A stretch of 64,000 nucleotides of DNA from Pelagibacterium halotolerans B2 (lineage in GTDB: Bacteria; Pseudomonadota; Alphaproteobacteria; Rhizobiales; Devosiaceae). The first letter of the stretch is position 1; the number at the start of each line of letters is the position of its first letter. The translations under genes and the position numbers were made by a program. Below are positions 43,604 to 51,894 of the stretch, piece after piece. The notes beneath the pieces are model-generated. The model made no database searches and was not told the DNA's origin. It saw only the letters and a list, made by a program, of their open reading frames with translations. Location of the stretch: the NCBI RefSeq assembly GCF_000230555.1, contig NC_016078.1:992001-1056000 (forward strand), in the 5' to 3' direction.

Positions 43604-44692
43604 TCAGACGGGCAGCGGAACCAGCTCGCTGCCGATATAGGCGATGATCAATTTTGTCAGTTCTTCCAGTGACTTGATATGCGTGCGCTCCCAGCCGTGC
43701 GAGGCGTCGAGCGAAAAGCAGATCAACCCGACCCTCAGATCCCAGCCCGCGTCGATGGCGGCGGCGCTGTCGGAGCGGTAGGAGCGGAACGTGTCGCGCA
43801 CATGGGCGATGTTATTGGCCTGTGCCAGCGCGAGAAGATGCCGCGTGATGGGAAGGTCGAAGGGGCCGGTGCGGTCGCGGAAAGCGATGGTTGCGGCGGC
43901 GTCATGTGTGGTCTGCCCGGGTCCGGTGACGCCGTTGTCGACGGCCACAAGCTCTTGAACCTGCTCACCAAATCCGTGCGTTCCCCCGATCCCCACTTCC
44001 TCGGAAATCGTGAACATCACCTGGGCCGGAACGGAAGGTGAAATGGCCTCATCGGAGAAGTGTTTGAGCGCCGCCAGAAGGCACGCAACGCCCGCCTTGT
44101 CGTCGAGATGGCGCGAGACGATGAAGCCGTTTTCGAGGAATTCGGGCTGCGCATCGATGGCGACAACATCGCCAACATTGACGCCAAAAGGTATGGACTT
44201 GTCCTTTCGGTGACCCGACATTGTCGAACTTTGCGGAAATATTCCGTCACCCTCCGAAAATGCGTCGATCCGCACTTCCAGATTGTCCCAATCGGCCGGT
44301 TGGGTATCGACCTCGGTGTTGAACAGATGACCCGATGCCTTGAGTGGCAGAATCGTGCCGCGCAATTCTCCCGTATCGGTAAAGATCGTGCAGCGCGCCC
44401 CTTCGGCAAACCGCGCCGCCCATGTCCCGGTGTTGCGAAGTTTCGGGCGCCCATTGGGATGAAAGCCGGTGACCATGGCCCCGAGCGTATCGATATGGGC
44501 GGCGAGGGCTCGTTTGGGTTCGCCTTCACCGATGGTGACGCTCAAGACCCCGCGGCGGGTGTAGCTGACCCGATAACCCATGGTCTCGAGCCAGGCCGCG
44601 ACCTTGACCGCCGCGCGTTCGGTCATGCCGACCGGCGAGGGGGTGTTGACGAGGTCCTCCAGACAGCGCTGGAGGTATCCGGTGTCGATCAT
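43604..44692 (-). CDS. M42 family metallopeptidase (NAGGN-type)
   Basis: 362-residue cytosolic aminopeptidase-like protein of family M42. Metal and catalytic motifs include LAAHIDTLGAMV, SRHLDDKAGVACLLAAL, FTISEEVGIGGTHGF and YRSDSAAAIDAG. The overall pattern resembles the M42 peptidases associated with the osmolyte N-acetylglutaminylglutamine amide (NAGGN), but the NAGGN synthesis genes are not here. The start overlaps the GntR stop as ATGA. With the nearby peptide importer the simplest inference is intracellular hydrolysis of an imported peptide-like compound. Confidence 0.85.
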   Translation of the reverse strand: MIDTGYLQRCLEDLVNTPSPVGMTERAAVKVAAWLETMGYRVSYTRRGVLSVTIGEGEPKRALAAHIDTLGAMVTGFHPNGRPKLRNTGTWAARFAEGARCTIFTDTGELRGTILPLKASGHLFNTEVDTQPADWDNLEVRIDAFSEGDGIFPQSSTMSGHRKDKSIPFGVNVGDVVAIDAQPEFLENGFIVSRHLDDKAGVACLLAALKHFSDEAISPSVPAQVMFTISEEVGIGGTHGFGEQVQELVAVDNGVTGPGQTTHDAAATIAFRDRTGPFDLPITRHLLALAQANNIAHVRDTFRSYRSDSAAAIDAGWDLRVGLICFSLDASHGWERTHIKSLEELTKLIIAYIGSELVPLPV

Positions 44693-45492
44693 TTACTGCT
44701 CTTTTTGCGTTTCCCGATGCGCCCGCGGGCCACGGGGTCGTGAAGGAAGTCGCCTGTCAGTTCGGCCTGCAGGTCGAGCATGGAACGTTCGGCATAGGCC
44801 ATATGATCCGACATGATCTTGTGAACGCCATCGGCATCGCCCGCCTGCATGGCGGCGATCATCTTGCGCTGGTATTCGATCCCCTCGGCGCGCAGCACGG
44901 GCTTGGGCTGGACATAGATATCGCGCGCCACGGCAAGGTCCTTCAAAAGCCGTTGCAGGAAGCGGCAGGCAAAGGCCAGGAGCGCATTGTCGGCATATTC
45001 GGCAACCACGGCGTGGAAATCGAGTTCGGCCATGCGCTGGTCCCAGCGCTCCTGCGCGTCGGCGGGTTCGTGATCGTAAATCGCGATGATCGCGTCGAGC
45101 CGGGCATAGGCCCTGGCGTCCATATTGACCATGGCGCTGACCGCGACCAAGGGTTCGAGCACCTTGCGCAGCGCGTAGATGTCGCCGATGGTGACCGTCT
45201 TGGCGAACAGATAGTTCGACAGCAGGCTCATCGCCCGGTTTTCCGACATGGTGTCGATAAACGCCCCGCCGCCCGGTCCGGTGCGGGTGCGGATCAGCCC
45301 CTGCACTTCGAGCGATTTGAGCGCTTCGCGGATCGTCCCCTTGGACGCCGCGTACTGCTCCATCAGTTCGCGCTCCTGGGGCAGGCGGTCGCCCGGCTGC
45401 AGCCCATGCTCGATGATGGTCTTTTTGATCGCATCGACGATTTCGTCGGTGCGCTTGCGGCGGAGGGGGGCGGGGGTGTCGAGGGCGGTCAT
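44689..45492 (-). CDS. GntR family (FadR/FCD) transcriptional regulator
   Basis: 267-residue regulator. The N-terminal GntR winged helix (IKKTIIEHGLQPGDRLPQER, ELMEQYAASKGTIREALKSL) is followed by the FCD helical domain (RKVLEPLVAVSAMV, ELDFHAVVAEYADNALL) with the metal-binding His/Asp pattern. ATG 45492 is preferred to a start seven codons upstream. It shares an operon with the M42 peptidase. The paired ATTTAT-N4-ATAAAT dyads at 51.1 kb are candidate sites for it. Confidence 0.92.
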   Translation of the reverse strand: MTALDTPAPLRRKRTDEIVDAIKKTIIEHGLQPGDRLPQERELMEQYAASKGTIREALKSLEVQGLIRTRTGPGGGAFIDTMSENRAMSLLSNYLFAKTVTIGDIYALRKVLEPLVAVSAMVNMDARAYARLDAIIAIYDHEPADAQERWDQRMAELDFHAVVAEYADNALLAFACRFLQRLLKDLAVARDIYVQPKPVLRAEGIEYQRKMIAAMQAGDADGVHKIMSDHMAYAERSMLDLQAELTGDFLHDPVARGRIGKRKKSSK

Positions 45493-45516
45493 AACGTTTG
45501 CTCCACCCACCACCCG

Positions 45517-45585
45517 GTCACCCCGGCAGCGGCCGAAATGCCGACGCTGCCGGTTACTGGGTCCCGGGTCCTCGCCCGGGATGAC
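45517..45585. repeat. Dispersed palindromic repeat, paired units
   Basis: A left part GTCACCCCGGCAGCGG and an inverted full unit (GCCGACGCTGCCGG, TTACTGGGTCCCGGG, then CGCCCGGGATGAC) between the ABC ATPase stop and the GntR start. The inverted unit carries the same CCAGTA-CCGGCAGCG extension as the copies at 17.8 and 49.3 kb, on the opposite strand. Confidence 0.7.
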
Positions 45586-45636
45586 GGCGGTGGGGAGGAT
45601 GGGATGATTGGGGATATGGCGATTGTCGGGAACATC

Positions 45637-46437
45637 TTACTGGGCTGCTGCGGCCAGCTTGGGGGCGCTGGCGATCAACTCCCTTGTATAGTCGTGGCCC
45701 GGCGCGGCAAACAGTTTCTCGGCGGTGCCCAGTTCCACCATCTCGCCCAGATACATGACCGCGACCCGGTCCGACACCGATTCCACGACCGCCAGATCGT
45801 GGCTGATGAAGAGATAGGAGAGCCCGAACTCGCGTTTCAGATCGTCGAGCAGCAAGAGCACCTGCGCCTGCACCGAAACATCGAGCGCCGAGACGGGTTC
45901 GTCCAGAACCATGATTTTCGCTTCCGCCGCCAGAGCGCGAGCTATGGCGATACGCTGGGCCTGGCCGCCGGAAAATTCGTGCGGATAGCGCTCCAGCGTG
46001 TCCTTGGGCATCTGCACCGCGTCGAGCAGGTCGCGCTTTCGCGCCTTGCGTTTTTCGCCATCATAGCCGCGCAAAAGATTGAGCGGCACGTCAAGAATCC
46101 TGTCTATCGTCTTGCGCGGATTCAGAGAAGCGACGGGATCCTGAAACACATACTGGATCATCTGCCCGAAGGCGCGCGAACCTTCCGACCGCAGAGCGTC
46201 GTAGGCTTTGCCGCCGATTTCGACGCTGCCCGAGGTCGGTGTTTCGAGCCCGACCAGCATGCGCGCGATTGTCGATTTACCCGATCCGCTTTCGCCCACG
46301 ATGGCCAGCGTTTCCCCTTGCTTCAGCTCGAACGTCACACCCTTTACGGCCTGAACCTCGTGGCTCTTGCCGCCGAACAGGGTCCGGTTGCCCCCGAAGG
46401 TCTTGGTCAGGTCCTTGACGACGATGGCATTGCTCAT
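45637..46437 (-). CDS. Peptide ABC transporter ATPase (OppF/DppF-like)
   Basis: 266-residue ATPase of a peptide/opine/nickel-type importer. Walker A is GESGSGKSTIARML, signature EFSGGQAQRIAIARALA, Walker B IMVLDEPVSALDVS and the H-loop FISHDLAVV. The VSALDVSVQAQVLLLL segment is typical of OppF/DppF. The ATG at 46437 overlaps the stop of the upstream fusion gene as ATGA. It is the last transporter gene of the leftward operon. Confidence 0.92.
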   Translation of the reverse strand: MSNAIVVKDLTKTFGGNRTLFGGKSHEVQAVKGVTFELKQGETLAIVGESGSGKSTIARMLVGLETPTSGSVEIGGKAYDALRSEGSRAFGQMIQYVFQDPVASLNPRKTIDRILDVPLNLLRGYDGEKRKARKRDLLDAVQMPKDTLERYPHEFSGGQAQRIAIARALAAEAKIMVLDEPVSALDVSVQAQVLLLLDDLKREFGLSYLFISHDLAVVESVSDRVAVMYLGEMVELGTAEKLFAAPGHDYTRELIASAPKLAAAAQ

Positions 46438-48224
46438 GGCTTGCCCTCCGCAAACAGGGGACGGACGGTGGCGAGGAAATCCCTGCCCTTGCCCAGTTCG
46501 GGCACGCAGGCGATGAGCTTTTTGGTGTAGTCGTGCCGGGGATCACGCAGCACATCGAGCGTCTTGCCGCTTTCAACGATCGCGCCGTCCTTCATCACGG
46601 CGACGCGGTCGCACACTTCGGCAACGACGCCGAAATCATGGGTGATAAGCAGCAGCGCCATGCCGCGTTCGCGGCGCAGTTTTTGCAGCAGTTCAAGGAT
46701 TTTCGCCTGCACGGTCACGTCCAGCGCCGTTGTCGGTTCGTCGGCGATGATGATGTCGGGATCGTTGGCCAGCGCCATGGCAATGCCGATGCGCTGGCGT
46801 TGCCCGCCGCTCATTTCGTGCGGGAAGGCATCGACCCGTTCGGCGGCATCGCGAATGCCCACCTGTTCCATCAATGCGATGGCGCGCTGTCTCGCTTCGC
46901 TCTTGCCGACAGGCTGGTGTGTGGTGATGGCTTCGGCGATCTGCTCGCCCACCCTGTAGAGCGGATGCAGCGTGGTCAGCGGGTCCTGAAACACATAGGC
47001 GACCTTGGAACCGCGCAGCGCCCTGATGCCGCTTTCGGACCGAGAGAACACATCCTCGCCCTCGATGGCAACCGAACCCCCGGTGATGATGCCGGGGGGA
47101 GAGGCGACAAGCCCGAGCAGCGACAGGGCGGTGACGGACTTGCCCGACCCCGACTCCCCGATCAGCCCCATGCACTCGCCCTTGTCGAGCGAAAAGGAGA
47201 TGTTCCTGACCGCCGGGATCGTGGCGCGGCCGCGCTGGAAGCTGGTTTCGAGATTGCGGACGTCCAGAACAGAGGTGGCCTTGTCCTGCGGTTCGGCGGT
47301 TTTTTTGCGCTCGATCCGCGTCACCGAAAGCGGGCGGGTGAGATCGCCGGCCCGCAGGCGCGGATCGAGCACGTCGCGCACGCCGTCGCCGAGCAGGTTG
47401 ATGCTCATGACGATGGCAAAGATCATCAGCCCGGGAATGATCGAAACATGGGGCGCGTTGAACAAGAGACGGCGGCCTTCGCCGAGCATGGAGCCCAGAT
47501 CGGACTGGGGCGGTTGCGCGCCGAGACCGAGGAACGATAGCCCCGCCGTTTCAAGGATCATCCAGCCCACGGTGGTCGACATGGTGATGACGATGACCGG
47601 CAGGACGTTGGGCAGCACTTCGGAAAACAGGATCGCCGCGTGCGATTTGCCCGAAAGCCGGGCCGCATCGACAAATTCGCGGCTGGCCAGCCCCACGGTG
47701 ATGCCGCGCACGTTACGGGCAAAGAACGGGATATTGACGACGGCGATGGCGTAGAGCGCGTTGAGCAGGCCCGGGCCGAGCACGGCGACGATGGCCAGCG
47801 CCAAGAGGATATAGGGAAAGGCCATCAGCATATCGATGCCGCGCATCAATATGTTGTCGGTGACCCCGCGCGCGTAGCCCGAAACCAGCCCGATCAGCGA
47901 GCCGATCAGCGCCGCGATCAGCGTGGCCGAAAGGCCCACGGCGATGGAGACCCGCGAGCCCCAGATGAGACGGGAAAGAATATCGCGGCCAAGATGGTCG
48001 GTGCCCAGAAAATGCCCGTCCGAAAAGACCGGCTGCAGCCGGTTGGCGGGCAGGGTGGTGTCGGGATTGGGGATGGGCAGCCAGGGCGCGAGCAGCGCCA
48101 TGGCCCCGATCAGGGCGAGGACGACGAGCCCGCCCGCCGCCAGCCGGTTGTTGAGCAAAAGGCTCCAGCTTGAAAGGCGGGCCGACGAAGGCGCGTTGTC
48201 TGCGGTCGCGATTGCCTGGGTCAT
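46434..48224 (-). CDS. Fused ABC permease-ATPase (DppC-DppD-like)
   Basis: 596-residue fusion. Residues about 1-280 are a DppC-type permease (FLGTDHLGRDILSRLIWGSR, EAA loop ASREFVDAARLSGKSHAAIL). After a linker of about 30 residues, residues 310-596 are a DppD-type ATPase (Walker A GESGSGKSVTALSL, signature EMSGGQRQRIGIAMALA, Walker B IIIADEPTTALDVT) with the oligopeptide C-terminal motif. There is no stop or frameshift between the halves. Such fusions are known in Rhizobiales. Start ATG 48224 overlaps the upstream permease stop. Confidence 0.93.
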   Translation of the reverse strand: MTQAIATADNAPSSARLSSWSLLLNNRLAAGGLVVLALIGAMALLAPWLPIPNPDTTLPANRLQPVFSDGHFLGTDHLGRDILSRLIWGSRVSIAVGLSATLIAALIGSLIGLVSGYARGVTDNILMRGIDMLMAFPYILLALAIVAVLGPGLLNALYAIAVVNIPFFARNVRGITVGLASREFVDAARLSGKSHAAILFSEVLPNVLPVIVITMSTTVGWMILETAGLSFLGLGAQPPQSDLGSMLGEGRRLLFNAPHVSIIPGLMIFAIVMSINLLGDGVRDVLDPRLRAGDLTRPLSVTRIERKKTAEPQDKATSVLDVRNLETSFQRGRATIPAVRNISFSLDKGECMGLIGESGSGKSVTALSLLGLVASPPGIITGGSVAIEGEDVFSRSESGIRALRGSKVAYVFQDPLTTLHPLYRVGEQIAEAITTHQPVGKSEARQRAIALMEQVGIRDAAERVDAFPHEMSGGQRQRIGIAMALANDPDIIIADEPTTALDVTVQAKILELLQKLRRERGMALLLITHDFGVVAEVCDRVAVMKDGAIVESGKTLDVLRDPRHDYTKKLIACVPELGKGRDFLATVRPLFAEGKP

Positions 48225-49168
48225 GTCTTGAGCCTCGGGTCCAGAATGGCCTGCGCCACGTCGGCGAGAAGGTTGATGAGCACGTAAGTGACGGCAACCA
48301 CCAGCACGCCGCCCTGCACCAGAAGGATGTCGCGGGTCGAAATGGCGTTTACCAGCATCGCCCCGATACCGGGCCACTGGAACACGGTCTCGATATAGAC
48401 CGCGCCGCCCATGACGAACCCGGCCTGAATGCCGATGACCGGAATGATCGACACCAGCGCCGCCTTGAAGGCGTGGCGGTAGATCACCGCGCGCTCGTTG
48501 AGCCCCTTGGCGCGGGCGGTGCGCACGAAATCCTGACGCAGCACTTCGAGCATGGCCGCGCGGGTCAAGCGCGCGATGACGCCGGTCGCCACGATGGCCA
48601 GCGTGGTTGCGGGCAGGATCAGATGGATCAGAAGGTCGGGCAGGTCGCCGCCGCCATAGACAGCGTACATGCCCGAAGCGGGCAGTACGCGCCATTGCAC
48701 GGCGAACAGCAGGATAAAGATCAGCCCCAGCCAGAAGGCGGGGGTGGAAATGCCGATCAGGACAAAGAAGGTGACGATCCGATCGGTCCAGCCGAACTGG
48801 CGCACGGCGGAAACCACCCCGGCGAAGATGCCAAGGATCGAGCACAGGACGAGCGAAGCGCCGGCCAGGATCAGCGTTGCACCGAACCGTTCGAGCACCT
48901 CATCGATCACCGGGCGGTTGAGGATAAACGAGCGCCCGAAATCGCCCTGCGCCATATTGCCGACCCAGACGAAATACTGCTCCCAGACCGGGCGGTCGAG
49001 ACCCAGCTCGCGATTGATGCGGGCGACGTTTTCCGGGGTCGCATAGGAGCCCAGAATGGCCAATGCCGGATCGCCGGGGATCAGCGCCATGATGCCGAAC
49101 ACGATCACCGACAGCCCGATGATGACGGGAATGGCCGAGACGAGACGTTTGAGGATATAGCCGGGCAT
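48221..49168 (-). CDS. Peptide ABC transporter permease (DppB-like)
   Basis: 315-residue inner-membrane permease of the DppB/OppB family: the opening ILKRLVSAIPVIIGLSVIVF, the periplasmic GLDRPVWEQYFVWVGNMAQG, and the EAA loop VLRQDFVRTARAKGLNERAV are present with about six helices. GAGGAAA precedes ATG 49168. It overlaps the fusion gene by four bases and follows the binding-protein gene after a repeat-filled gap of 247 bases. Confidence 0.94.
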   Translation of the reverse strand: MPGYILKRLVSAIPVIIGLSVIVFGIMALIPGDPALAILGSYATPENVARINRELGLDRPVWEQYFVWVGNMAQGDFGRSFILNRPVIDEVLERFGATLILAGASLVLCSILGIFAGVVSAVRQFGWTDRIVTFFVLIGISTPAFWLGLIFILLFAVQWRVLPASGMYAVYGGGDLPDLLIHLILPATTLAIVATGVIARLTRAAMLEVLRQDFVRTARAKGLNERAVIYRHAFKAALVSIIPVIGIQAGFVMGGAVYIETVFQWPGIGAMLVNAISTRDILLVQGGVLVVAVTYVLINLLADVAQAILDPRLKT

Positions 49169-49415
49169 GTCTGCGTTTCCTCTTTTGCGGCGGGGTCATC
49201 CCGCCTTGCTCCCCGGCAAAACCTGGGGCCGGGCAGCCTACCCCCTTGGTCACCCCGGCCTTGAGCCGGGGTCCAGTACGCGGCAGCGCTTGTGGATTAG
49301 CACGAAGTCTGCCGTTTACTGGGTCCCGGGTCTTCGCCCGGGATGACATTGGTGGGTGGGCGAGCGGTGGGGCAGGGCCGCAAGCGCCTGGCCGGCAGCC
49401 CCACCCCCAAAGCCG
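49169..49415. other. Repeat-filled gap inside the importer operon
   Basis: The 247 bases between the binding-protein stop and the first permease start contain a partial dispersed repeat (49195-49238) and a full inverted pair (49249-49347). No gene. The structure in the transcript could separate expression of the abundant binding protein from the membrane subunits. Confidence 0.55.
49249..49347. repeat. Dispersed palindromic repeat, inverted pair
   Basis: A forward unit (GTCACCCCGGCCTTGAGCC, GGGGTCCAGTA, CGGCAGCGCTTG) and a reverse unit (CTGCCGTTTACTGGGTCCC, GGGTCTTCGCCCGGGATGAC) face each other. This is the clearest paired copy of the family, similar in layout to BIME-type paired REP elements. 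Confidence 0.75.
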
Positions 49416-50969
49416 CTACTGCTTGGTCACGCCGCGCAACAGCAGGTTGAAGTCCGGCTGGAGCTCGAACCCCTGCACATTGGCGGTGGACACAGCGTTC
49501 TGCTTCCAGTTGGCGACGAAGATCCAGGGCGCATCGTCATGGACGACCTGCTGGACGTCGCGATAGAGCGCGGCGCGGACCTCCGGATCGGTTTCCATGC
49601 GGGCCTGATCGAGCATTTCGTCGACATCGACATTGGAATAATAGCTCGAATTGAACCCGCCTTCTTCCGGCCATGCGGCGGTGCGCAGGGTGAGGAAGGG
49701 GAGGGTGTCGGGATCGGTGGTCATCCAGGCCATTTCGGCCATGTCCGCCTTGCCCTCGAGGCCCGGGTTCACATTGGCAAGGAAGGTGTTCCACTCATAG
49801 GTCTCGATCTCCACGTCGAACCCGACGGCTTCGAGATCGGCCTGGATCGCCGTGCCCATCGGGATGGGATCGAGCATGCCCGAGCCGCCCTCGGTGACAT
49901 AGAAGGTGACCGAAAGGTCTTCGACCCCGGACTCTTCGAGAAGCTGCTGCGCCATTTCCGGATCGTAGGGGTAGGGCTCGACGCTGTCGTTATAGGCCCA
50001 GGCGAAGGCCGGGGGGATGGGGCCGGCGGAAACATCGGCGGTGCCCGAAAGCACGTCGTTGACCAGCGTTTCCTTGTTGACCGCGTAATTGGCCGCCTGG
50101 CGCACCAGCGGATCGGCGAACGGGCCTTCCTTGGCGTTGAGCATCACGTACCATGTGTGCGGACCGACGGCGTCGTAAACCGTAAAGCTCGGGTCCTCGG
50201 CGAACATCGATACATTGTCGGGGGGCACTTCCACCATGATGTCGATGCCGCCCGAAAGCATTTCGGCAACGCGGGTATTGGCGTCTGTGATCGGGCGGAA
50301 GACGACGGTTTCCATGCCGGCCGGCTCGCCCCAATAGTCATCATTGCGCGATACGACGACCCGGGTGTTGGACTGCCATTCCTCGAACTTGAACGGGCCG
50401 GTGCCCACCGGATTGCGGCCGAAATCCTCGCCATGTTCGGCGACGGCGGTCGGGGAGACGATGACGCCCGTATTGGTGGCGAGATTGGTCATGAACGGGG
50501 CGAACGGGGTGCCGAGGGTAAATTCGACCGTGTAATCGTCAAGCACCTCCACCGAGGTCACGTCGGCGAAGTTGAACGAAAGCGGGAAGGGGCCGGTTTC
50601 GTAATAGGGGTGGTTTTCATCGAGCATGCGATCGAAGGTGAACTTGACCGCCTCGGCGTTGAACGGGGTGCCATCGTGGAAGGTCACGTCGTCGCGCAGA
50701 TTGAAGGTATAGACCAGCCCGTCATCGGAAATGGTCCAGTCCGTCGCCAGCGCCGGCTCGACCTCCAGCGTGCCTTCGGCAAAGCGCACGAGGCCCTCGA
50801 AAACATTGGTCAGGATGCGGAAATCGTTGGCGGCGGTCGAAACCTGCGGATCGAGCGTCTGCGGCTCGGCGATCTGGCCGACGATCAGGACGTTGGGCGG
50901 GGTCTGGGCGAGAGCCGGCGATGCGGCCATCAGCACGGCGATTGCGGCCCCGGCTAAAAGCTTCTTCAT
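49416..50969 (-). CDS. Peptide ABC transporter substrate-binding protein (family 5)
   Basis: 517-residue periplasmic binding protein. The signal peptide is KKLLAGAAIAVLMAASPALAQ. The SBP_bac_5 fold is shown by LDPQVSTAANDFRILTNVFE, YTFNLRDDVTFHDGTPFNAE and KVTF-like DGTPFNAEAVKFTFDRML. Family members bind di- and oligopeptides, opines, heme or nickel; the ligand is not evident. GGAGAGG precedes ATG 50969. It is first in the leftward importer operon and diverges from the DUF1028 gene across two dyad sites. Confidence 0.94.
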   Translation of the reverse strand: MKKLLAGAAIAVLMAASPALAQTPPNVLIVGQIAEPQTLDPQVSTAANDFRILTNVFEGLVRFAEGTLEVEPALATDWTISDDGLVYTFNLRDDVTFHDGTPFNAEAVKFTFDRMLDENHPYYETGPFPLSFNFADVTSVEVLDDYTVEFTLGTPFAPFMTNLATNTGVIVSPTAVAEHGEDFGRNPVGTGPFKFEEWQSNTRVVVSRNDDYWGEPAGMETVVFRPITDANTRVAEMLSGGIDIMVEVPPDNVSMFAEDPSFTVYDAVGPHTWYVMLNAKEGPFADPLVRQAANYAVNKETLVNDVLSGTADVSAGPIPPAFAWAYNDSVEPYPYDPEMAQQLLEESGVEDLSVTFYVTEGGSGMLDPIPMGTAIQADLEAVGFDVEIETYEWNTFLANVNPGLEGKADMAEMAWMTTDPDTLPFLTLRTAAWPEEGGFNSSYYSNVDVDEMLDQARMETDPEVRAALYRDVQQVVHDDAPWIFVANWKQNAVSTANVQGFELQPDFNLLLRGVTKQ

Positions 50970-51078
50970 GATAACCTCTCCTTTGGCGCACTGGATGCGC
51001 GGTAAACCAGTGGATGAACCTTTTTCGGTTCTGACTTGGCCCCCAGAGCTTGCCTTGGAGGCGCTGGTCTGGAATTAA

Positions 51079-51094
51079 ATTTATCAGCATAAAT
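51079..51094. promoter_or_regulatory. Dyad box 1, ATTTAT-CAGC-ATAAAT
   Basis: A perfect six-base inverted repeat with a four-base spacer in the AT-rich divergent promoter between the binding-protein gene and the DUF1028 gene. It is 30 bases centre to centre from an identical-arm second box, about three helical turns. A likely binding site for the GntR/FCD regulator encoded at 44.7-45.5 kb; inferred. Confidence 0.65.
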
Positions 51095-51108
51095 GGACAT
51101 GGCAATAC

Positions 51109-51124
51109 ATTTATCGCTATAAAT
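51109..51124. promoter_or_regulatory. Dyad box 2, ATTTAT-CGCT-ATAAAT
   Basis: Second copy with the same arms and a different four-base spacer. It ends just before the ribosome binding site (GGGAG at 51133-51137) of the DUF1028 gene, a position suited to repression. Confidence 0.65.
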
Positions 51125-51148
51125 TTACTCAAGGGAGAAACCTTGCCC

Positions 51149-51787
51149 ATGACCTTCTCAATCCTCGCCCATGACCGCACGACCGGAGCATTCGGTGTCG
51201 CAACCGCGACCGGCGGCCCGGCGGTGGGTTCGCTCGTGCCGCACGCTCGGGCCGGGGTGGGGGCGCTGGCGACCCAGGGCTATACCAATCCGCTCTATGC
51301 CCATGACGGGCTGGCGGCGCTGCAGGCCGGGCAGGGGGCAGAGGCGGTGGTCTATGCGCTGACGACCGCCGATCCCGAGCGCGACCGGCGGCAAGTGATC
51401 GTCATGGATCGAACCGGCGCAACGGCGGGATGGAGCGGCAACGGTTTGTCCGATGCCGTGGGCCTGCATCTTCAAACCGATCTCGCCATCGCCGGAAACC
51501 TCCTGGGCAATACCGATGTCGTCCCGGCCATGGCCGAGGCGTTTTCCCGCGCCGGCGGGCCGCTCGAATTGCGCCTGCTCGCGGCGCTGACCGCGGGCGA
51601 CGTGGCGGGCGGCGATGCGCGCGGCATCCAGTCGGCGGCCATAAAGACCTATTCCGACCAGCCCTATCCGGCCATCGACGTGCGCGTCGACTATGCACTC
51701 AATCCCCTCGACGACCTCTCAACCCTGCTCGAAAAGGTGAGGATCGGCGATTACGCCGATTTCGTCGCGACCCTGCCGCGCAGGTAG
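51149..51787 (+). CDS. DUF1028 domain-containing protein (Ntn-hydrolase-like)
   Basis: 212-residue protein of the DUF1028 family (TFSILAHDRTTGAFGVATAT, VPHARAGVGALATQGYTNPL, QVIVMDRTGATAGWSGNGL). The family has an Ntn-hydrolase-like fold; substrates are mostly unknown. ATG 51149 gives a family-typical start MTFSILAHD. A TTG at 51143 has better spacing from the GGGAG sequence and could be the true start. It heads the rightward arm with psuG and a PfkB kinase. Confidence 0.87.
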   Translation: MTFSILAHDRTTGAFGVATATGGPAVGSLVPHARAGVGALATQGYTNPLYAHDGLAALQAGQGAEAVVYALTTADPERDRRQVIVMDRTGATAGWSGNGLSDAVGLHLQTDLAIAGNLLGNTDVVPAMAEAFSRAGGPLELRLLAALTAGDVAGGDARGIQSAAIKTYSDQPYPAIDVRVDYALNPLDDLSTLLEKVRIGDYADFVATLPRR

Positions 51788-51894
51788 TCGCCGCCACCTC
51801 TCCCTTAGGGGGTGAGGTAAGAAGGGCGCACCACAGCCGCTTGCGCATGAACGCGACCTGTGGTTTGCATCGCGCAAACGCATAAGGTCCTTTC

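Noticed and set aside
44740..46530. Long plus-strand open frame across the GntR and ABC ATPase genes
   Set aside because: Antisense to two well supported genes; the translated text is His/Gly/Arg-rich without motifs.
51788..51894. Riboswitch or RNA element before psuG
   Set aside because: Only a CT-rich imperfect hairpin is seen; no known riboswitch core is recognisable.
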